The notes beneath the pieces are model-generated. The model was not told where the DNA came from, made no database searches, and worked only from the letters and a program-made list of their open reading frames with translations. Positions 8,812-17,277 of a stretch of 64,000 nucleotides of DNA are shown piece after piece. Each line of letters starts with the position of its first letter. The stretch's first letter is position 1. The stretch comes from Parapedobacter soli (lineage in GTDB: Bacteria > Bacteroidota > Bacteroidia > Sphingobacteriales > Sphingobacteriaceae). A program made the position numbers and the translations under genes. The stretch lies in contig NZ_JAMXAY010000002.1 in the NCBI RefSeq assembly GCF_025460835.1, positions 175,316-239,315 of the forward strand, written 5' to 3'.

Positions 8812-10797
8812 ATGAAAAAATCACGTGTTGGGGTTGATAACCGTATCTATAAAGAGCTTTTTTTAGCATCGCCCGTGGCTAGTTATATATGTGATGAGAA
8901 TGGTTATATCATTGCGTACAATGAAGCCGCAGCACTGCTTTGGGGACGTCATCCGGAAATTGGGAAGGAGAAGTGGACGGGTGCTGTTTCTACCTTTTAC
9001 ACCGATGGTAAACCAATGCCATGGGAGGTCATGCCGATTTCCAGGGCTATGCGTGGGCAGGTTGAATTATGCGGAGAGGAGCTAATCATTGTCCGCCCGA
9101 ATGGGGAGCGCCGAGTCGTGTTAGCCTTCCCCAAACCTATGCGGACCGATAAAGGCGAGTTGATAGGCTCATATAACACGCTCGTTGATATTACCGAACA
9201 CAGGCAATACGAGGAAAAACAGACAATCTTGACAGAGATTGTACAATCATCAGACGATGCTATCGTTAGTAAAAACCTCGATGGTATTGTCATGAGCTGG
9301 AACCACGGGGCAGAGCGGATATTCGGATATCGCGAAGCGGAGATTATTGGGAAATCAATCAATATGCTTATTCCTCCTTATCTTCAAAATGAGGAGGCTA
9401 CCATTATAAGCGAGATTAAGGCGGGCCATACGGTAGACCATTACCAGACTATTCGTGTCACTAAGGCCGGCAAAGAAATACCTATTTCACTTACTATTTC
9501 ACCCATGCGTAACAAAGCCGGGCAAATTATCGGTGCTTCCAAAATTGCCCGTGATATTTCCGACAAAGTCCGTCGGGAGCAAGCCATACAATTCCATGCA
9601 AAGAAGTTAGAAACATTACACGCGTTAGGCAAAATCATCTCGGAAAAATCAGACACCCCGTCGCTCATTCAAACAGTTATCGATTCTACTACACATCTTA
9701 TTGCGGCAGATGTAGGCATTTGCTTTTATCGGGTATCTGATGACCAGGGGCAATCCAAGCTTTCTGCATCGGTAGCGGCAATAGCAGCCCTGAAAGGTGA
9801 TTTCAGTAACTTACGTGTGGAAGAAGGATTGATCCATACCATTTTTGGCGGTGAAAGCGCGATAAAATTTGACGATGTACCGGCCTCGCCTTATATCCGG
9901 GCATTGTTTGAGCCTTGCGAGCGTGCCGGAGCACCGGCAATTCGGCATAGCTTGGCCATTCCTATTCGGTCCACAGATAAATTATTGATAGGGGCAATGT
10001 TTTTTGGCTACGCGCAAACTGATATTTTCAATGCTGCTGACGAAGATATCATACACAGCATCGTGTCGCTGGTTGCTGTTACTTTAGAAAATGCCCGGTT
10101 ATTCGAAAAGGTAAATGCCTTGAACCTGCGGAAAAATGAATTTATAGCGTTGGCTAGCCACGAGTTAAAAACGCCGCTTACAACCACCAAAGGCTACCTG
10201 CAGATATTGGAACGGTCGGAGATCGATCAAGTGGGACGTCGCTTTCTGACCAAAGCACTTAAGCAGTTGGAACGGATCAATTCTTTGATTGCTGAATTGC
10301 TGGATATATCGAAAATTGAGGCGGATAAGCTGAGCTTCCATTTCGAGACTTTTGAGATGAATGAAATGATATTAGATGTGGTGGAGACATTCCATTTCAG
10401 TAGCCAGACGCACACCGTGTTTGTGAACAATATTCGCGGCGACTATATGGTAAAAGCCGATCGGCAGCGTATGGAGCAGGTAATTATTAATTTGATTACT
10501 AACGCAATAAAGTACTCGCCGGATGCGCATCAGGTACACGTAGTGCTGGAGTCGTCGGCACGTGAGGTGAGTGTGCAGGTTATCGATGAGGGGATGGGGC
10601 TGACACCCGATGAGAAAGACAAGGTTTTCACCCGGTTTTACCAAGTGGAGGGTACCTCCAAAATGACCGGGCTGGGGCTCGGCTTATATTTGAGCAAAGA
10701 AATCGTAGAGCGGCACGGTGGTCGCATAGGAGTAAACAGCCGAATAGGTGAGGGATCAACATTTTATTTTTCCATACCAAGGACTCCGCTAGCGTGA
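8812..10797 (+). CDS. Cytosolic PAS-PAS-GAF sensor histidine kinase
   Basis: A 661-residue hybrid-less histidine kinase without membrane segments. PAS domains lie at about 13-130 and 135-255 (YREAEIIGKSINMLIP is typical), and a GAF domain at about 275-430. The HisKA H-box ASHELKTPLTTTKGYL has His450. The HATPase domain shows an N-box (NLITNAIKYS), DEGMGL and GLGLGLYLSKEI. It probably senses an intracellular or redox signal. No receiver gene is directly linked, but the convergent LuxR-type regulator ending just beyond it is a candidate partner. An imperfect -7 box, TAATTTCG, lies near 8751. Confidence 0.92.
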   Translation: MKKSRVGVDNRIYKELFLASPVASYICDENGYIIAYNEAAALLWGRHPEIGKEKWTGAVSTFYTDGKPMPWEVMPISRAMRGQVELCGEELIIVRPNGERRVVLAFPKPMRTDKGELIGSYNTLVDITEHRQYEEKQTILTEIVQSSDDAIVSKNLDGIVMSWNHGAERIFGYREAEIIGKSINMLIPPYLQNEEATIISEIKAGHTVDHYQTIRVTKAGKEIPISLTISPMRNKAGQIIGASKIARDISDKVRREQAIQFHAKKLETLHALGKIISEKSDTPSLIQTVIDSTTHLIAADVGICFYRVSDDQGQSKLSASVAAIAALKGDFSNLRVEEGLIHTIFGGESAIKFDDVPASPYIRALFEPCERAGAPAIRHSLAIPIRSTDKLLIGAMFFGYAQTDIFNAADEDIIHSIVSLVAVTLENARLFEKVNALNLRKNEFIALASHELKTPLTTTKGYLQILERSEIDQVGRRFLTKALKQLERINSLIAELLDISKIEADKLSFHFETFEMNEMILDVVETFHFSSQTHTVFVNNIRGDYMVKADRQRMEQVIINLITNAIKYSPDAHQVHVVLESSAREVSVQVIDEGMGLTPDEKDKVFTRFYQVEGTSKMTGLGLGLYLSKEIVERHGGRIGVNSRIGEGSTFYFSIPRTPLA

Positions 10798-11058
10798 CTG
10801 GGACGCAATTGCGTTGCCCATTTGCTCCACAGAATCGGCCGGGAAGCTGCCCCAGAGTTGCACCCATTCGCCCGATGTTTCCTGGCGTAATTCGCAGACC
10901 AAGGCACCGTCGGCCGAATAACAATGATAAATCGAGATACCATCGGTCGTTTGTTCCGGCCGCACATGCAACGTCTTTACAAGCTGGCCATCGTTTACTT
11001 CGATTTCAAAAATATTTTCTGTGCTTTCCAAAACGTTATTGTTTAAATTTCTAATCAA
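10789..11058 (-). CDS. Hypothetical 89-residue protein coupled to the LuxR-type regulator
   Basis: A small acidic protein with the segments ENIFEIEVNDGQLVKTLHV and HCYSADGALVCELRQETSGEW, which predict a small beta-sheet fold. I do not recognise a family. Its start overlaps the stop of the upstream LuxR-type regulator by 4 bp, implying translational coupling. Its 3' end overlaps the end of the convergent histidine kinase gene by 9 bp. The tight coupling supports it being a real gene, perhaps a modulator of the regulator. Confidence 0.6.
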   Translation of the reverse strand: MIRNLNNNVLESTENIFEIEVNDGQLVKTLHVRPEQTTDGISIYHCYSADGALVCELRQETSGEWVQLWGSFPADSVEQMGNAIASQSR

Positions 11059-11708
11059 TTCAATACGCCCTGTTGAAGAGCCATTCGGATTACCGTGCCG
11101 ATATCGGGAGCACCGGTTTTTTGGAGTAAACTCTCCCGGTATTTCAAAATGGTACGCTTATTAGTGAATAGCTGGTAGGCAATTTCTTGATTGGAATAGC
11201 CTTCCAGGATGAGTTTGAGAATCTGCTCTTCCCGCACGGAAAACGCTAAAGCAGCCCCTTTTTGTTCAATTCCCAGCGCAGCAATCGATTCCAGGACCTG
11301 AAGATAGAGGGCCGTGCATATATAGGTATTACCCGCCAAGATATGCCTAATGGCAAAAACGAGTTCATCTTTGTCGGCCTCGTTCACAATATAGCCGTCT
11401 GCACCCGCTTTCATCAAACCAAGGATGTCTTCGTCGTACTTGATGCCCGATAGCACGAGGATTTTTATTGAGGGAACGATGTCTTTTAGTGACGCAAGAA
11501 GATGCTGGTCATTAAAGAAAAGATGATCAACTATCAGCAGGTCGGCAGTAGGTCCTGCAGTGATTGCATTCACTATATCCTCCCGTGTGGAAACGATCTC
11601 TGCAAAAGTGAAACCGGGCTCTTGATCCAAGAGTAGGATGATGCCGTCACGTGTGAGCGATGGAGGAGAAGCCCAGATAATTTTTGCTGAATTTTTCATG
11701 TCTTTCAT
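11055..11708 (-). CDS. LuxR-family response regulator with a degenerate receiver
   Basis: A 217-residue protein with an N-terminal receiver-like domain (about 8-125) and a C-terminal LuxR helix-turn-helix (about 155-215, with LILEGYSNQEIAYQLFTNKRTILKYRESLLQK). Asp61 is retained in LLIVDHLF. The acidic pocket after the first strand is replaced by Ser-Pro-Pro, and the conserved Lys is Asn109 in GYIVNEAD. Phosphorylation by a kinase is therefore doubtful, and it may respond by another route. It is coupled to the 89-residue gene. Confidence 0.85.
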   Translation of the reverse strand: MKDMKNSAKIIWASPPSLTRDGIILLLDQEPGFTFAEIVSTREDIVNAITAGPTADLLIVDHLFFNDQHLLASLKDIVPSIKILVLSGIKYDEDILGLMKAGADGYIVNEADKDELVFAIRHILAGNTYICTALYLQVLESIAALGIEQKGAALAFSVREEQILKLILEGYSNQEIAYQLFTNKRTILKYRESLLQKTGAPDIGTVIRMALQQGVLN

Positions 11709-11834
11709 GATATAAATGTAAAAGGGTGTTTTTTATGTTTCGTTATAAGGGAACACACTTCGACGGCGAGAAATGTTTTAAATATTTTCAGTTTTTCCTG
11801 TTCTACCAACAATCCGTCGGGTTTTTAGTACAAC

Positions 11835-11936
11835 ATGCATGGCAAAGTAATCGATATGGATGAAGGTTGCCCCGCTTTATTGAATGGCGCAATATATGAG
11901 TTGCTTTTACAGGGTAAAGATGACATGGATAATTAA
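11835..11936 (+). CDS. Possible 33-residue small protein upstream of the DUF4142 gene
   Basis: An ATG-initiated frame of 33 codons ends 11 bases before the DUF4142 start. The product includes VIDMDEGCPALLNGAIYELL, acidic and amphipathic. Its position suggests a leader or a tiny co-transcribed protein, but there is no family recognition and it may be chance. Confidence 0.22.
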   Translation: MHGKVIDMDEGCPALLNGAIYELLLQGKDDMDN

Positions 11937-11947
11937 ATGGAGGTGTT

Positions 11948-12550
11948 ATGAAACTTTTGCAATTTATAGGGATGATAGCCACAATAATAGTGGCGGTAGC
12001 CGCGTGCCATAACACGAATCGGCGAGGGGCGGACGACAGTATTGAGCAGGCACAGACCGTGAACGATACGTCGGCGATGGTGAGTGAGCAGGATGCGGAC
12101 TTTGCCGTTAAGGCGGCGGATGCCAGTCTAGCAGAAATCGAATTGGGTAAGTTGGCCCGGGAGACGGCATCTGACCAGCGCCTGAAGGATTTCGCACAGC
12201 AGATGGCCACTGACCATCAAAAGGTAAATGACAAGCTCAGGTCAATTGCAACGAGTTTCAACATCACGCTGCCACCGGTTATCAGTGAGCAACGTGTAGG
12301 CGAGCAACGGAAGCTTCGGGATAAAACAGGCGATGCTTTTGAAGAAGAATACATCGATATCATGGTAAAAGATCATGATCAGATTGTATCGCTATTCGAA
12401 GATGCCGTATCTGATGTGCGTAACGTTGAGCTGCAGGCATTTGCAGCGGAGACACTGCCGATGCTGAAAAGGCATTTCGAAGAAGCCAAAATCCTGCGTG
12501 ACTCGATAAGCCCGCTGGATACGACAACGATACAACGGGTGATGCCTTGA
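11948..12550 (+). CDS. DUF4142-family lipoprotein
   Basis: A 200-residue exported protein. The N-terminus (MKLLQFIGMIATIIVAVAAC) is a signal peptide with a lipobox ending at Cys20. Residues 50-190 form the ferritin-like four-helix DUF4142 domain, with the typical blocks DADFAVKAADASLAEIELG, FAQQMATDHQKVNDKL and EEEYIDIMVKDH. Members are often annotated as putative outer-membrane or stress proteins of unknown activity. The gene stands alone, unless the tiny frame before it is real. Confidence 0.85.
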   Translation: MKLLQFIGMIATIIVAVAACHNTNRRGADDSIEQAQTVNDTSAMVSEQDADFAVKAADASLAEIELGKLARETASDQRLKDFAQQMATDHQKVNDKLRSIATSFNITLPPVISEQRVGEQRKLRDKTGDAFEEEYIDIMVKDHDQIVSLFEDAVSDVRNVELQAFAAETLPMLKRHFEEAKILRDSISPLDTTTIQRVMP

Positions 12551-12644
12551 TGAGCGACCCTATGATGGTTCACTAGCACAGACCCTGCCCGTGGTCCGTG
12601 GCTTTTGACTTGTTGCTGACGGTATTTTATCTCCCGGCCGTTGA

Positions 12645-13109
12645 TTATGAAATTTCGGTGATATGATAAGTTTTGCCATTAAAAGCAATAGGTTGGCCCA
12701 CCTTCGTCCCAATAAGCCGTTGGCCCAGGGGTGATACCGGCGAAATAATCCAATAGGATGTGCCGTTGATTTGTATGCGACCGATACTGATGGCAATGAA
12801 AAAATTACCCTCGCTTGTGATTACCAAACTTCCCGCTCGTACCGACTCCTTGTGAATCCCTATATCCAGTTGATTCAGTGATTGTTCCATTCGTGAAGCG
12901 TCGGTCAGAAGCTGCTGGTGCCGGTTCAATTCCTGCTGCATCATCTCGCGGGTAGTTTCAAATTTGTCGCCAGCACTGCTTTTCGTATCCGCTGCCACGG
13001 CATCACTTGCTGCTGCAATTGCTTCCCGTGCATTCGCTATCCGCTGTTCAATATATTCCCTGCAAGCGGCGAGGAGAGCCGGTTTTATAGTGATGTTCTC
13101 CTTGTCCAT
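12645..13109 (-). CDS. GreA/GreB C-terminal-domain-like protein
   Basis: A 154-residue protein with an N-terminal helical hairpin (about 10-75, containing SSAGDKFETTREMMQQE) and a C-terminal beta domain like the FKBP-like part of GreA (ending VSPLGQRLIGTKVGQPIAF). Homologues in Bacteroidota are sometimes mislabelled 3-oxoacyl-ACP synthase. It may bind RNA polymerase, but the tip acidic residues of true GreA are not evident. It follows the desaturase gene by about 5 bp on the same strand, suggesting co-transcription. Confidence 0.7.
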   Translation of the reverse strand: MDKENITIKPALLAACREYIEQRIANAREAIAAASDAVAADTKSSAGDKFETTREMMQQELNRHQQLLTDASRMEQSLNQLDIGIHKESVRAGSLVITSEGNFFIAISIGRIQINGTSYWIISPVSPLGQRLIGTKVGQPIAFNGKTYHITEIS

Positions 13110-13114
13110 AGGTA

Positions 13115-14182
13115 CTAAGCACGCCCGAGCCGGTAAATATGCCGGAGATGGGAAATAAACGCCGCGCCCATCGTTCGATGTTCCAGATAGGTTACGCCGA
13201 ATTCTTTACAGGTAGCCTTTACCAATTTGTTGATGGCGGGATAGTGCACGTGACTAATACGGGGAAATAAGTGATGTTCCACTTGGAAGTTAAGCCCACC
13301 GAGTAGCCAGGATACGGTGCGGCTGCCGGTAGCGAAATTGGCGGTGGTACTCAGTTGATGTACCATCCACTCTTGTTCAATCTTGCCGCTATCCTCATTG
13401 GCTACAGGAAACTGGGTAGCCTCCACCACGTGTGCAAGCTGGAAAACAATCGCTAAAAAGAGACCACAGGAGACACCGGCGATAAGCCAGCCAATCAATG
13501 CCGGAAACCAACCGACGGAAATAACAGGAATAACGAGGTAAACCGCGATATAAGTAGCCTTTGTAGCCCAGAAGATAAGATGTTCGCGTAGAGGCATGGT
13601 TTTCCGTTCGGCCTGTTGGCCCATCTTGCCCGAAAAATATTTTTCGAAATCCTGGAACAATACCCACGCAATATAGGAAATACCATATAAAATAAACCAA
13701 TAGGCAAACTGAAAGCGATGAAACCACCGGTGGGGCTGATCGGTATGCATACGCATGAATTTAACATCGATGTCGTGGTCCAGGCCGTCTATATTAGTAT
13801 AGGTGTGGTGGTTGATATTGTGTTTCTGTTTCCAGAAATAGATGGTGCCGCCGAGCATGTTCAATGTATAGGCTGATATGGTATTCAATAGCTTGTTTTT
13901 GGAGAAACTTTGGTGCCCGCCCTCGTGCATGATGTTGAATCCGATGGCGGCAAAATTAATACCAAGCAATATGCATAGTAAGCAGGAGAGCCATACCGGC
14001 ATAGTAAGCACGAGCAAAATAATGTAAAGTGAAATAGCCGTGGTTACCAATGTAATGCTTTTAATGTAGAGCCTGCTGTTGCCAGTGCTGGCAAGTTGCT
14101 GTGTCTTGAAATAATCGCTCACGCGTTTACGAAGCGTGGAGGCAAAAGGCTTGTTGATGCTATTAAAGCTGGTTTTGGACAT
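13115..14182 (-). CDS. Membrane fatty acid (acyl-lipid/acyl-CoA) desaturase
   Basis: A di-iron membrane desaturase introducing a double bond into acyl chains. The three His boxes are HEGGH, HNINHH and QVEHH (residues 92-96, 127-132 and 306-310 counted from the ATG at 14200). A hydrophobic hairpin near 47-90 and further membrane segments in the middle (about 160-260) fit the fold. The last box, QxxHH, resembles front-end (delta-6-like) desaturases, although no cytochrome b5 domain is fused. The start at 14182 (MSKTSFNS) fits homologues better than 14200. The cold-shock gene lies directly upstream behind a terminator. Confidence 0.9.
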   Translation of the reverse strand: MSKTSFNSINKPFASTLRKRVSDYFKTQQLASTGNSRLYIKSITLVTTAISLYIILLVLTMPVWLSCLLCILLGINFAAIGFNIMHEGGHQSFSKNKLLNTISAYTLNMLGGTIYFWKQKHNINHHTYTNIDGLDHDIDVKFMRMHTDQPHRWFHRFQFAYWFILYGISYIAWVLFQDFEKYFSGKMGQQAERKTMPLREHLIFWATKATYIAVYLVIPVISVGWFPALIGWLIAGVSCGLFLAIVFQLAHVVEATQFPVANEDSGKIEQEWMVHQLSTTANFATGSRTVSWLLGGLNFQVEHHLFPRISHVHYPAINKLVKATCKEFGVTYLEHRTMGAAFISHLRHIYRLGRA

Positions 14183-14205
14183 TAAGGGGGTATTAAGCAT
14201 AAACT

Positions 14206-14241
14206 ACAAAAAAACCATCCGGTGACAACCGCCGGATGGTT
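14206..14241 (-). terminator. Rho-independent terminator after the cold-shock gene
   Basis: On the minus strand a perfect 10-bp stem (AACCATCCGG with CCGGATGGTT, at 14213-14222 and 14232-14241) with a 9-nt loop is followed by a run of seven T. It lies between the cold-shock gene and the desaturase start. Confidence 0.8.
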
Positions 14242-14266
14242 CCTGTACAATATCTGAAAAATGAAT

Positions 14267-14458
14267 TTAAATCAATTTGACATTTACTGCGTTGGGCCCT
14301 TTTTGGCCTTGAGCGACTTCAAATGAAACTTCGTCATTCTCACGGATGCGGTCTTTCAATCCCGACGTGTGAACGAAAACTTCCTTACCGCCGTCGTTAG
14401 GGGTGATGAAACCGAAACCTTTGGTCTCATTGAAAAATTTTACTTTGCCTTCTTGCAT
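14267..14458 (-). CDS. Cold-shock protein (CspA family)
   Basis: A 63-residue single cold-shock domain that binds single-stranded RNA/DNA. The RNP1 motif KGFGFI (residues 13-18) and the RNP2 motif VFVHTSG (about 27-33) are intact. Length and charge are normal. A weak -7 box lies about 45 nt upstream and a strong terminator follows, so it is a monocistronic unit. Confidence 0.95.
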   Translation of the reverse strand: MQEGKVKFFNETKGFGFITPNDGGKEVFVHTSGLKDRIRENDEVSFEVAQGQKGPNAVNVKLI

Positions 14459-14500
14459 GGCATTTTGAATAAAAAATGAATAAAAATAATTAATTGCCCG

Positions 14501-14508
14501 TAAAGGTA
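14501..14508 (-). promoter_or_regulatory. Likely -7 box of the cold-shock gene
   Basis: The minus strand reads TACCTTTA, one mismatch from TAnnTTTG, giving a 5' leader of about 35 nt. Such leaders are common on cold-shock mRNAs. Confidence 0.3.
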
Positions 14509-14655
14509 GTTATAATTTATGGTTGTCCAGTAATTTTAATTTTCGCGCTTTGTTGCTCGCTGTACCTTAGCTGTTCGCTCCTCGATAGAGATTTACAAAA
14601 TTCTGACATACACTGCTGATTGCGGCACAGTAATTGGTCAATTAAAGTTGTAAAA

Positions 14656-14730
14656 TTGTCTTTTCATAATTTAGGTTTATAATTGGTTAGTTTGAAAGGC
14701 CCGATTCTCCCCGTTTCGGGGCTTTCTTTT
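14656..14730 (+). ncRNA. Short promoter-hairpin-terminator unit, copy 1 (putative small RNA)
   Basis: This unit is nearly identical to one at 17279-17352. A TTG at 14656-14658 and TATAATTG at 14678-14685, 19 bp apart, resemble a Bacteroidota promoter. Transcription from about 14692 would give an RNA of about 40 nt. A G/C-rich hairpin (GCCCGA with TCGGGGC, 14699-14722) and a T-rich tail act as terminator. The loop is C-rich (TTCTCCCCGTT). It lies in the gap between the cold-shock and cupin genes, both on the other strand, so it is not simply their terminator. Beyond this unit the 14509-14655 stretch shows nothing. Confidence 0.45.
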
Positions 14731-14752
14731 TATGTGCCTTGTGATGCCTGTG

Positions 14753-15157
14753 CTATACTGATTTGACGGCCGGTGCTAGCGTAAGCAGAAACAGGCTTTC
14801 TTTCAACGCGAGTACATTGTGTGGTATTCTTTCATGTAAAGTGACCATCTGGCCTTTGTCTAATTGCACCGATTCTTCGGCGGTTCCAAATCGAATACTG
14901 CCTTCCAATACCTGGACGCTGATTGTGCCGTCGGCTGTATGGGTGGGTAGATCGGATCCATCATGTAGCGCAATCAATACGATGCGTAGGCGTTCTGACT
15001 TGAACACCGTAATAGCGTTCCGCGGTCCGTTTAGCCATGCAGGCTCGTTCTTGATCTGTTCCATGAACCGAGGGAGATCTATTGCCACCAGCGGAGCATT
15101 CACGGTACGCTCTCCCTCGGGGCGCTGTGGTGTTGACTCATTTATTTTCTCTTCCAT
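14753..15157 (-). CDS. Cupin-fold protein
   Basis: A 134-residue protein with a small cupin barrel. The first motif is replaced in part (HDGSDLPTHTADGTISVQVLEGSIRFG) and the second runs GQMVTLHERIPHNVLALKES. His residues H74 and H102 could bind a metal. It resembles small quercetin-dioxygenase-like or LuxR-associated cupins with no known reaction. It follows the GlxA-type regulator by 10 bp on the same strand and is probably co-transcribed. Confidence 0.75.
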   Translation of the reverse strand: MEEKINESTPQRPEGERTVNAPLVAIDLPRFMEQIKNEPAWLNGPRNAITVFKSERLRIVLIALHDGSDLPTHTADGTISVQVLEGSIRFGTAEESVQLDKGQMVTLHERIPHNVLALKESLFLLTLAPAVKSV

Positions 15158-15167
15158 ATCCTAAAAA

Positions 15168-16145
15168 TTATACTTCATTTGCCACCCTGGTAAATTTATT
15201 CCGATACTCAATAGGAGTAAGCCCTGTGATCTTTTTAAATGTGCCTCTAAAAGCCTTTGTATCGGTATACCCTACGTCAAACATGGTTTCTGTAACGTTT
15301 TTCCTTGCGGCCTCAAAGATTTTTTTGGCAGCTTCTATTCTGACACGCTGTATATAAGTAATGGGTGTATTATTCGTTGCTTCTTTGAACCTCCTCTCAA
15401 AAGTTCTGCGGCCTATGTTAATTAAATTTGACAATGATTCTATTGATAATTTTTCGCAATAGTTTTCCTCGATGTAGTCCTGCACTTTTTCAATATCGTC
15501 ATCGCCATGGTTGCGCTGGCCTTTGAATATAGCGAATTGATATTGGTTATCCCGGCCGATATCCAATGCAAAATATTTTGAAACCATCACAGCTGTTTCT
15601 CTATCGGCAAACTTTTCAACTAAATACAATATCAAATTCCACAAGCTGCTTGCGCCGCCGCTACTGTATATATTGCCGTGTTCTGTTATTATTGCTCCAT
15701 CTTCCACTTCAACATCAGGATATCTTTCTCTAAATTCCTGGATATGGGCCCAGTGTGTAGAGCACTTTTTCCCATTGAGTAAGCCTGTTTCTGCTAAAAG
15801 AAAAGCACCGATGCATAAACTGGCTATGCTTGCACCTTTTTCGTGTAGTTTTTTAAAATAGGGGATTGCTTCCGCGTTGGCCGCTACCCCTTTGGCGGTG
15901 TCACCGAAGGCGGGTGGTATGATGAGTAAATCCGTTTCAGTGACGTCTTTCAACAGCCTGTTGGTCTTTATAGTATATTCACCATGGTTGGCAGGCACGT
16001 ATTCTCTCAATCCTACATACTCTACTTCGAAAACGGGTTTTTTACCGGAGGCGATTAAAAACTCATTGGCGGTGTTGAAGGTCCTGAACGGTGGGGTAAT
16101 GGCTTCAATTACTCCGTAGTCAGGCACGAAGACAGCTACTTGCAT
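15168..16145 (-). CDS. GlxA-type transcriptional regulator (DJ-1/PfpI plus AraC domain)
   Basis: A 325-residue regulator. Residues 1-185 form a DJ-1/PfpI class-I glutaminase-like domain with Cys111 at the nucleophile elbow (SLCIGAF). Residues 215-320 form an AraC double helix-turn-helix (LSNLINIGRRTFERRFKEAT and TMFDVGYTDTKAFRGTFKKITG). The N-terminal domain probably binds a small ligand rather than acting as a protease. The gene diverges from the DoxX/SRPBCC pair across 200 bp and leads into the cupin gene, so it may control one or both. Confidence 0.88.
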   Translation of the reverse strand: MQVAVFVPDYGVIEAITPPFRTFNTANEFLIASGKKPVFEVEYVGLREYVPANHGEYTIKTNRLLKDVTETDLLIIPPAFGDTAKGVAANAEAIPYFKKLHEKGASIASLCIGAFLLAETGLLNGKKCSTHWAHIQEFRERYPDVEVEDGAIITEHGNIYSSGGASSLWNLILYLVEKFADRETAVMVSKYFALDIGRDNQYQFAIFKGQRNHGDDDIEKVQDYIEENYCEKLSIESLSNLINIGRRTFERRFKEATNNTPITYIQRVRIEAAKKIFEAARKNVTETMFDVGYTDTKAFRGTFKKITGLTPIEYRNKFTRVANEV

Positions 16146-16246
16146 ATCAATTATTCAGAATCATAACGCAAGGTAAACAATTATTTTGTCATAATTCACC
16201 CCTGAAATTGTCGTTTTCATAACAACCGCTCTTGTGCCTTCCATTG

Positions 16247-16254
16247 TAATTTTG
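16247..16254 (+). promoter_or_regulatory. Predicted -7 box for the DoxX-like/SRPBCC operon
   Basis: TAATTTTG matches TAnnTTTG exactly. Transcription would start near 16261, leaving a leader of about 87 nt. The promoter sits in the divergent region shared with the GlxA-type regulator. Confidence 0.4.
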
Positions 16255-16347
16255 AATTGTAAAATTTAGTAATCAAAAATCACGTTTGAATGTTTTAAAT
16301 GAATCAATGCGAAATGGCTTGTTTATAAATAATTAATAACCAATGAA

Positions 16348-16725
16348 ATGAGAAAGAATAAAATAATCTTTTGGGTGGCCACCATCATCATCGTGGCTTG
16401 GGAAGGCGTTATGCCACTTAGTGCACTGATTTTTTCACCGGATCAAGCCACTGTAGGTACTAAACCTTTGGGCTATCCCGATTACTTTGCGTACACCCTG
16501 ATTATCTGTAAAGTACTCGGTGTTTTTGCCATTTCTTACCGTAAGACACCCCCTACGTTGAGGGAGTGGGCTTATGCCGGCCTTACATTCAATTTAATTT
16601 TTGCTTTTATCAGTCATGCAGTGGTCGACAAGAACTTGGGCTTTATGATCATGCCGCTTGTCGTGTTGGGCGTCCTGATGGTTTCTTACATTTATAGTAA
16701 TAAAATTCGAACGGAGGAAAAATAA
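16348..16725 (+). CDS. DoxX-like family membrane protein
   Basis: A 125-residue protein with four membrane helices (about 7-30, 48-65, 76-95 and 100-118). It has the family-typical WEGVMPL and LGYPDYFAY...KVLGVFAI segments. DoxX-like proteins are small quinone-linked or redox membrane proteins of uncertain role. The stop is followed after 2 bp by the SRPBCC gene, indicating one transcript. Confidence 0.8.
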   Translation: MRKNKIIFWVATIIIVAWEGVMPLSALIFSPDQATVGTKPLGYPDYFAYTLIICKVLGVFAISYRKTPPTLREWAYAGLTFNLIFAFISHAVVDKNLGFMIMPLVVLGVLMVSYIYSNKIRTEEK

Positions 16726-16727
16726 CA

Positions 16728-17177
16728 ATGGAAAATCAAACTATTTCATTACATCGGGTCATCAAGGCAAGCCCGGAAAAGGTATTTCGGGCATTTGCGG
16801 ATCCATTAGCGCATGCTACCTGGCTGCCGCCTTATGGTTATATATGCACGGTACAACATATGGATTTCAAGGTAGGTGGAACGTATAGCATGGCATTCAT
16901 TAATTTCAGTACAGGGAATAAGCATTCCTTCGGTGGGTCTTATCTCGAAATAAAACCTAATGCGTTTATCAAATACAGCGACAGGTTTGATGACCCAAAT
17001 ATGCCCGGAGAAATGACAACCACGGTATGGTTGAACGCGGTTTCGTGCGGTACGGACCTTAAAGTGGTACAGGAAGGTGTTCCAACGTTTATACCGGCAG
17101 AAATGTGTTACCTTGGTTGGCAAGATTCATTGGATAAGTTGATCAAACTGGTGGAACCTGAAATCCCAGACGCTTGA
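16728..17177 (+). CDS. SRPBCC (AHSA1-like) ligand-binding domain protein
   Basis: A 149-residue START/Bet v 1-like protein of the AHSA1 group. It begins ISLHRVIKASPEKVFRAFADP and ends in the typical CYLGWQDSLDKLIKLVEPE. It probably binds a hydrophobic ligand in a central cavity. It is co-transcribed with the DoxX-like gene, a pairing often seen near AraC- or ArsR-type regulators. No catalytic residues can be assigned. Confidence 0.85.
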   Translation: MENQTISLHRVIKASPEKVFRAFADPLAHATWLPPYGYICTVQHMDFKVGGTYSMAFINFSTGNKHSFGGSYLEIKPNAFIKYSDRFDDPNMPGEMTTTVWLNAVSCGTDLKVVQEGVPTFIPAEMCYLGWQDSLDKLIKLVEPEIPDA

Positions 17178-17277
17178 TGTGGCTTGTATTGAATAAAAGC
17201 AGTTATTTAACAACTTTTAACACTTGCCTTGTAACAAAACGGGGCTTGGTGCGTTATATAGATAAACATTAGTAAAG

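Noticed and set aside
12645..13109. 3-oxoacyl-ACP synthase, a label sometimes given to this protein family
   Set aside because: No thiolase fold or catalytic Cys is present; the sequence pattern is GreA/GreB-like.
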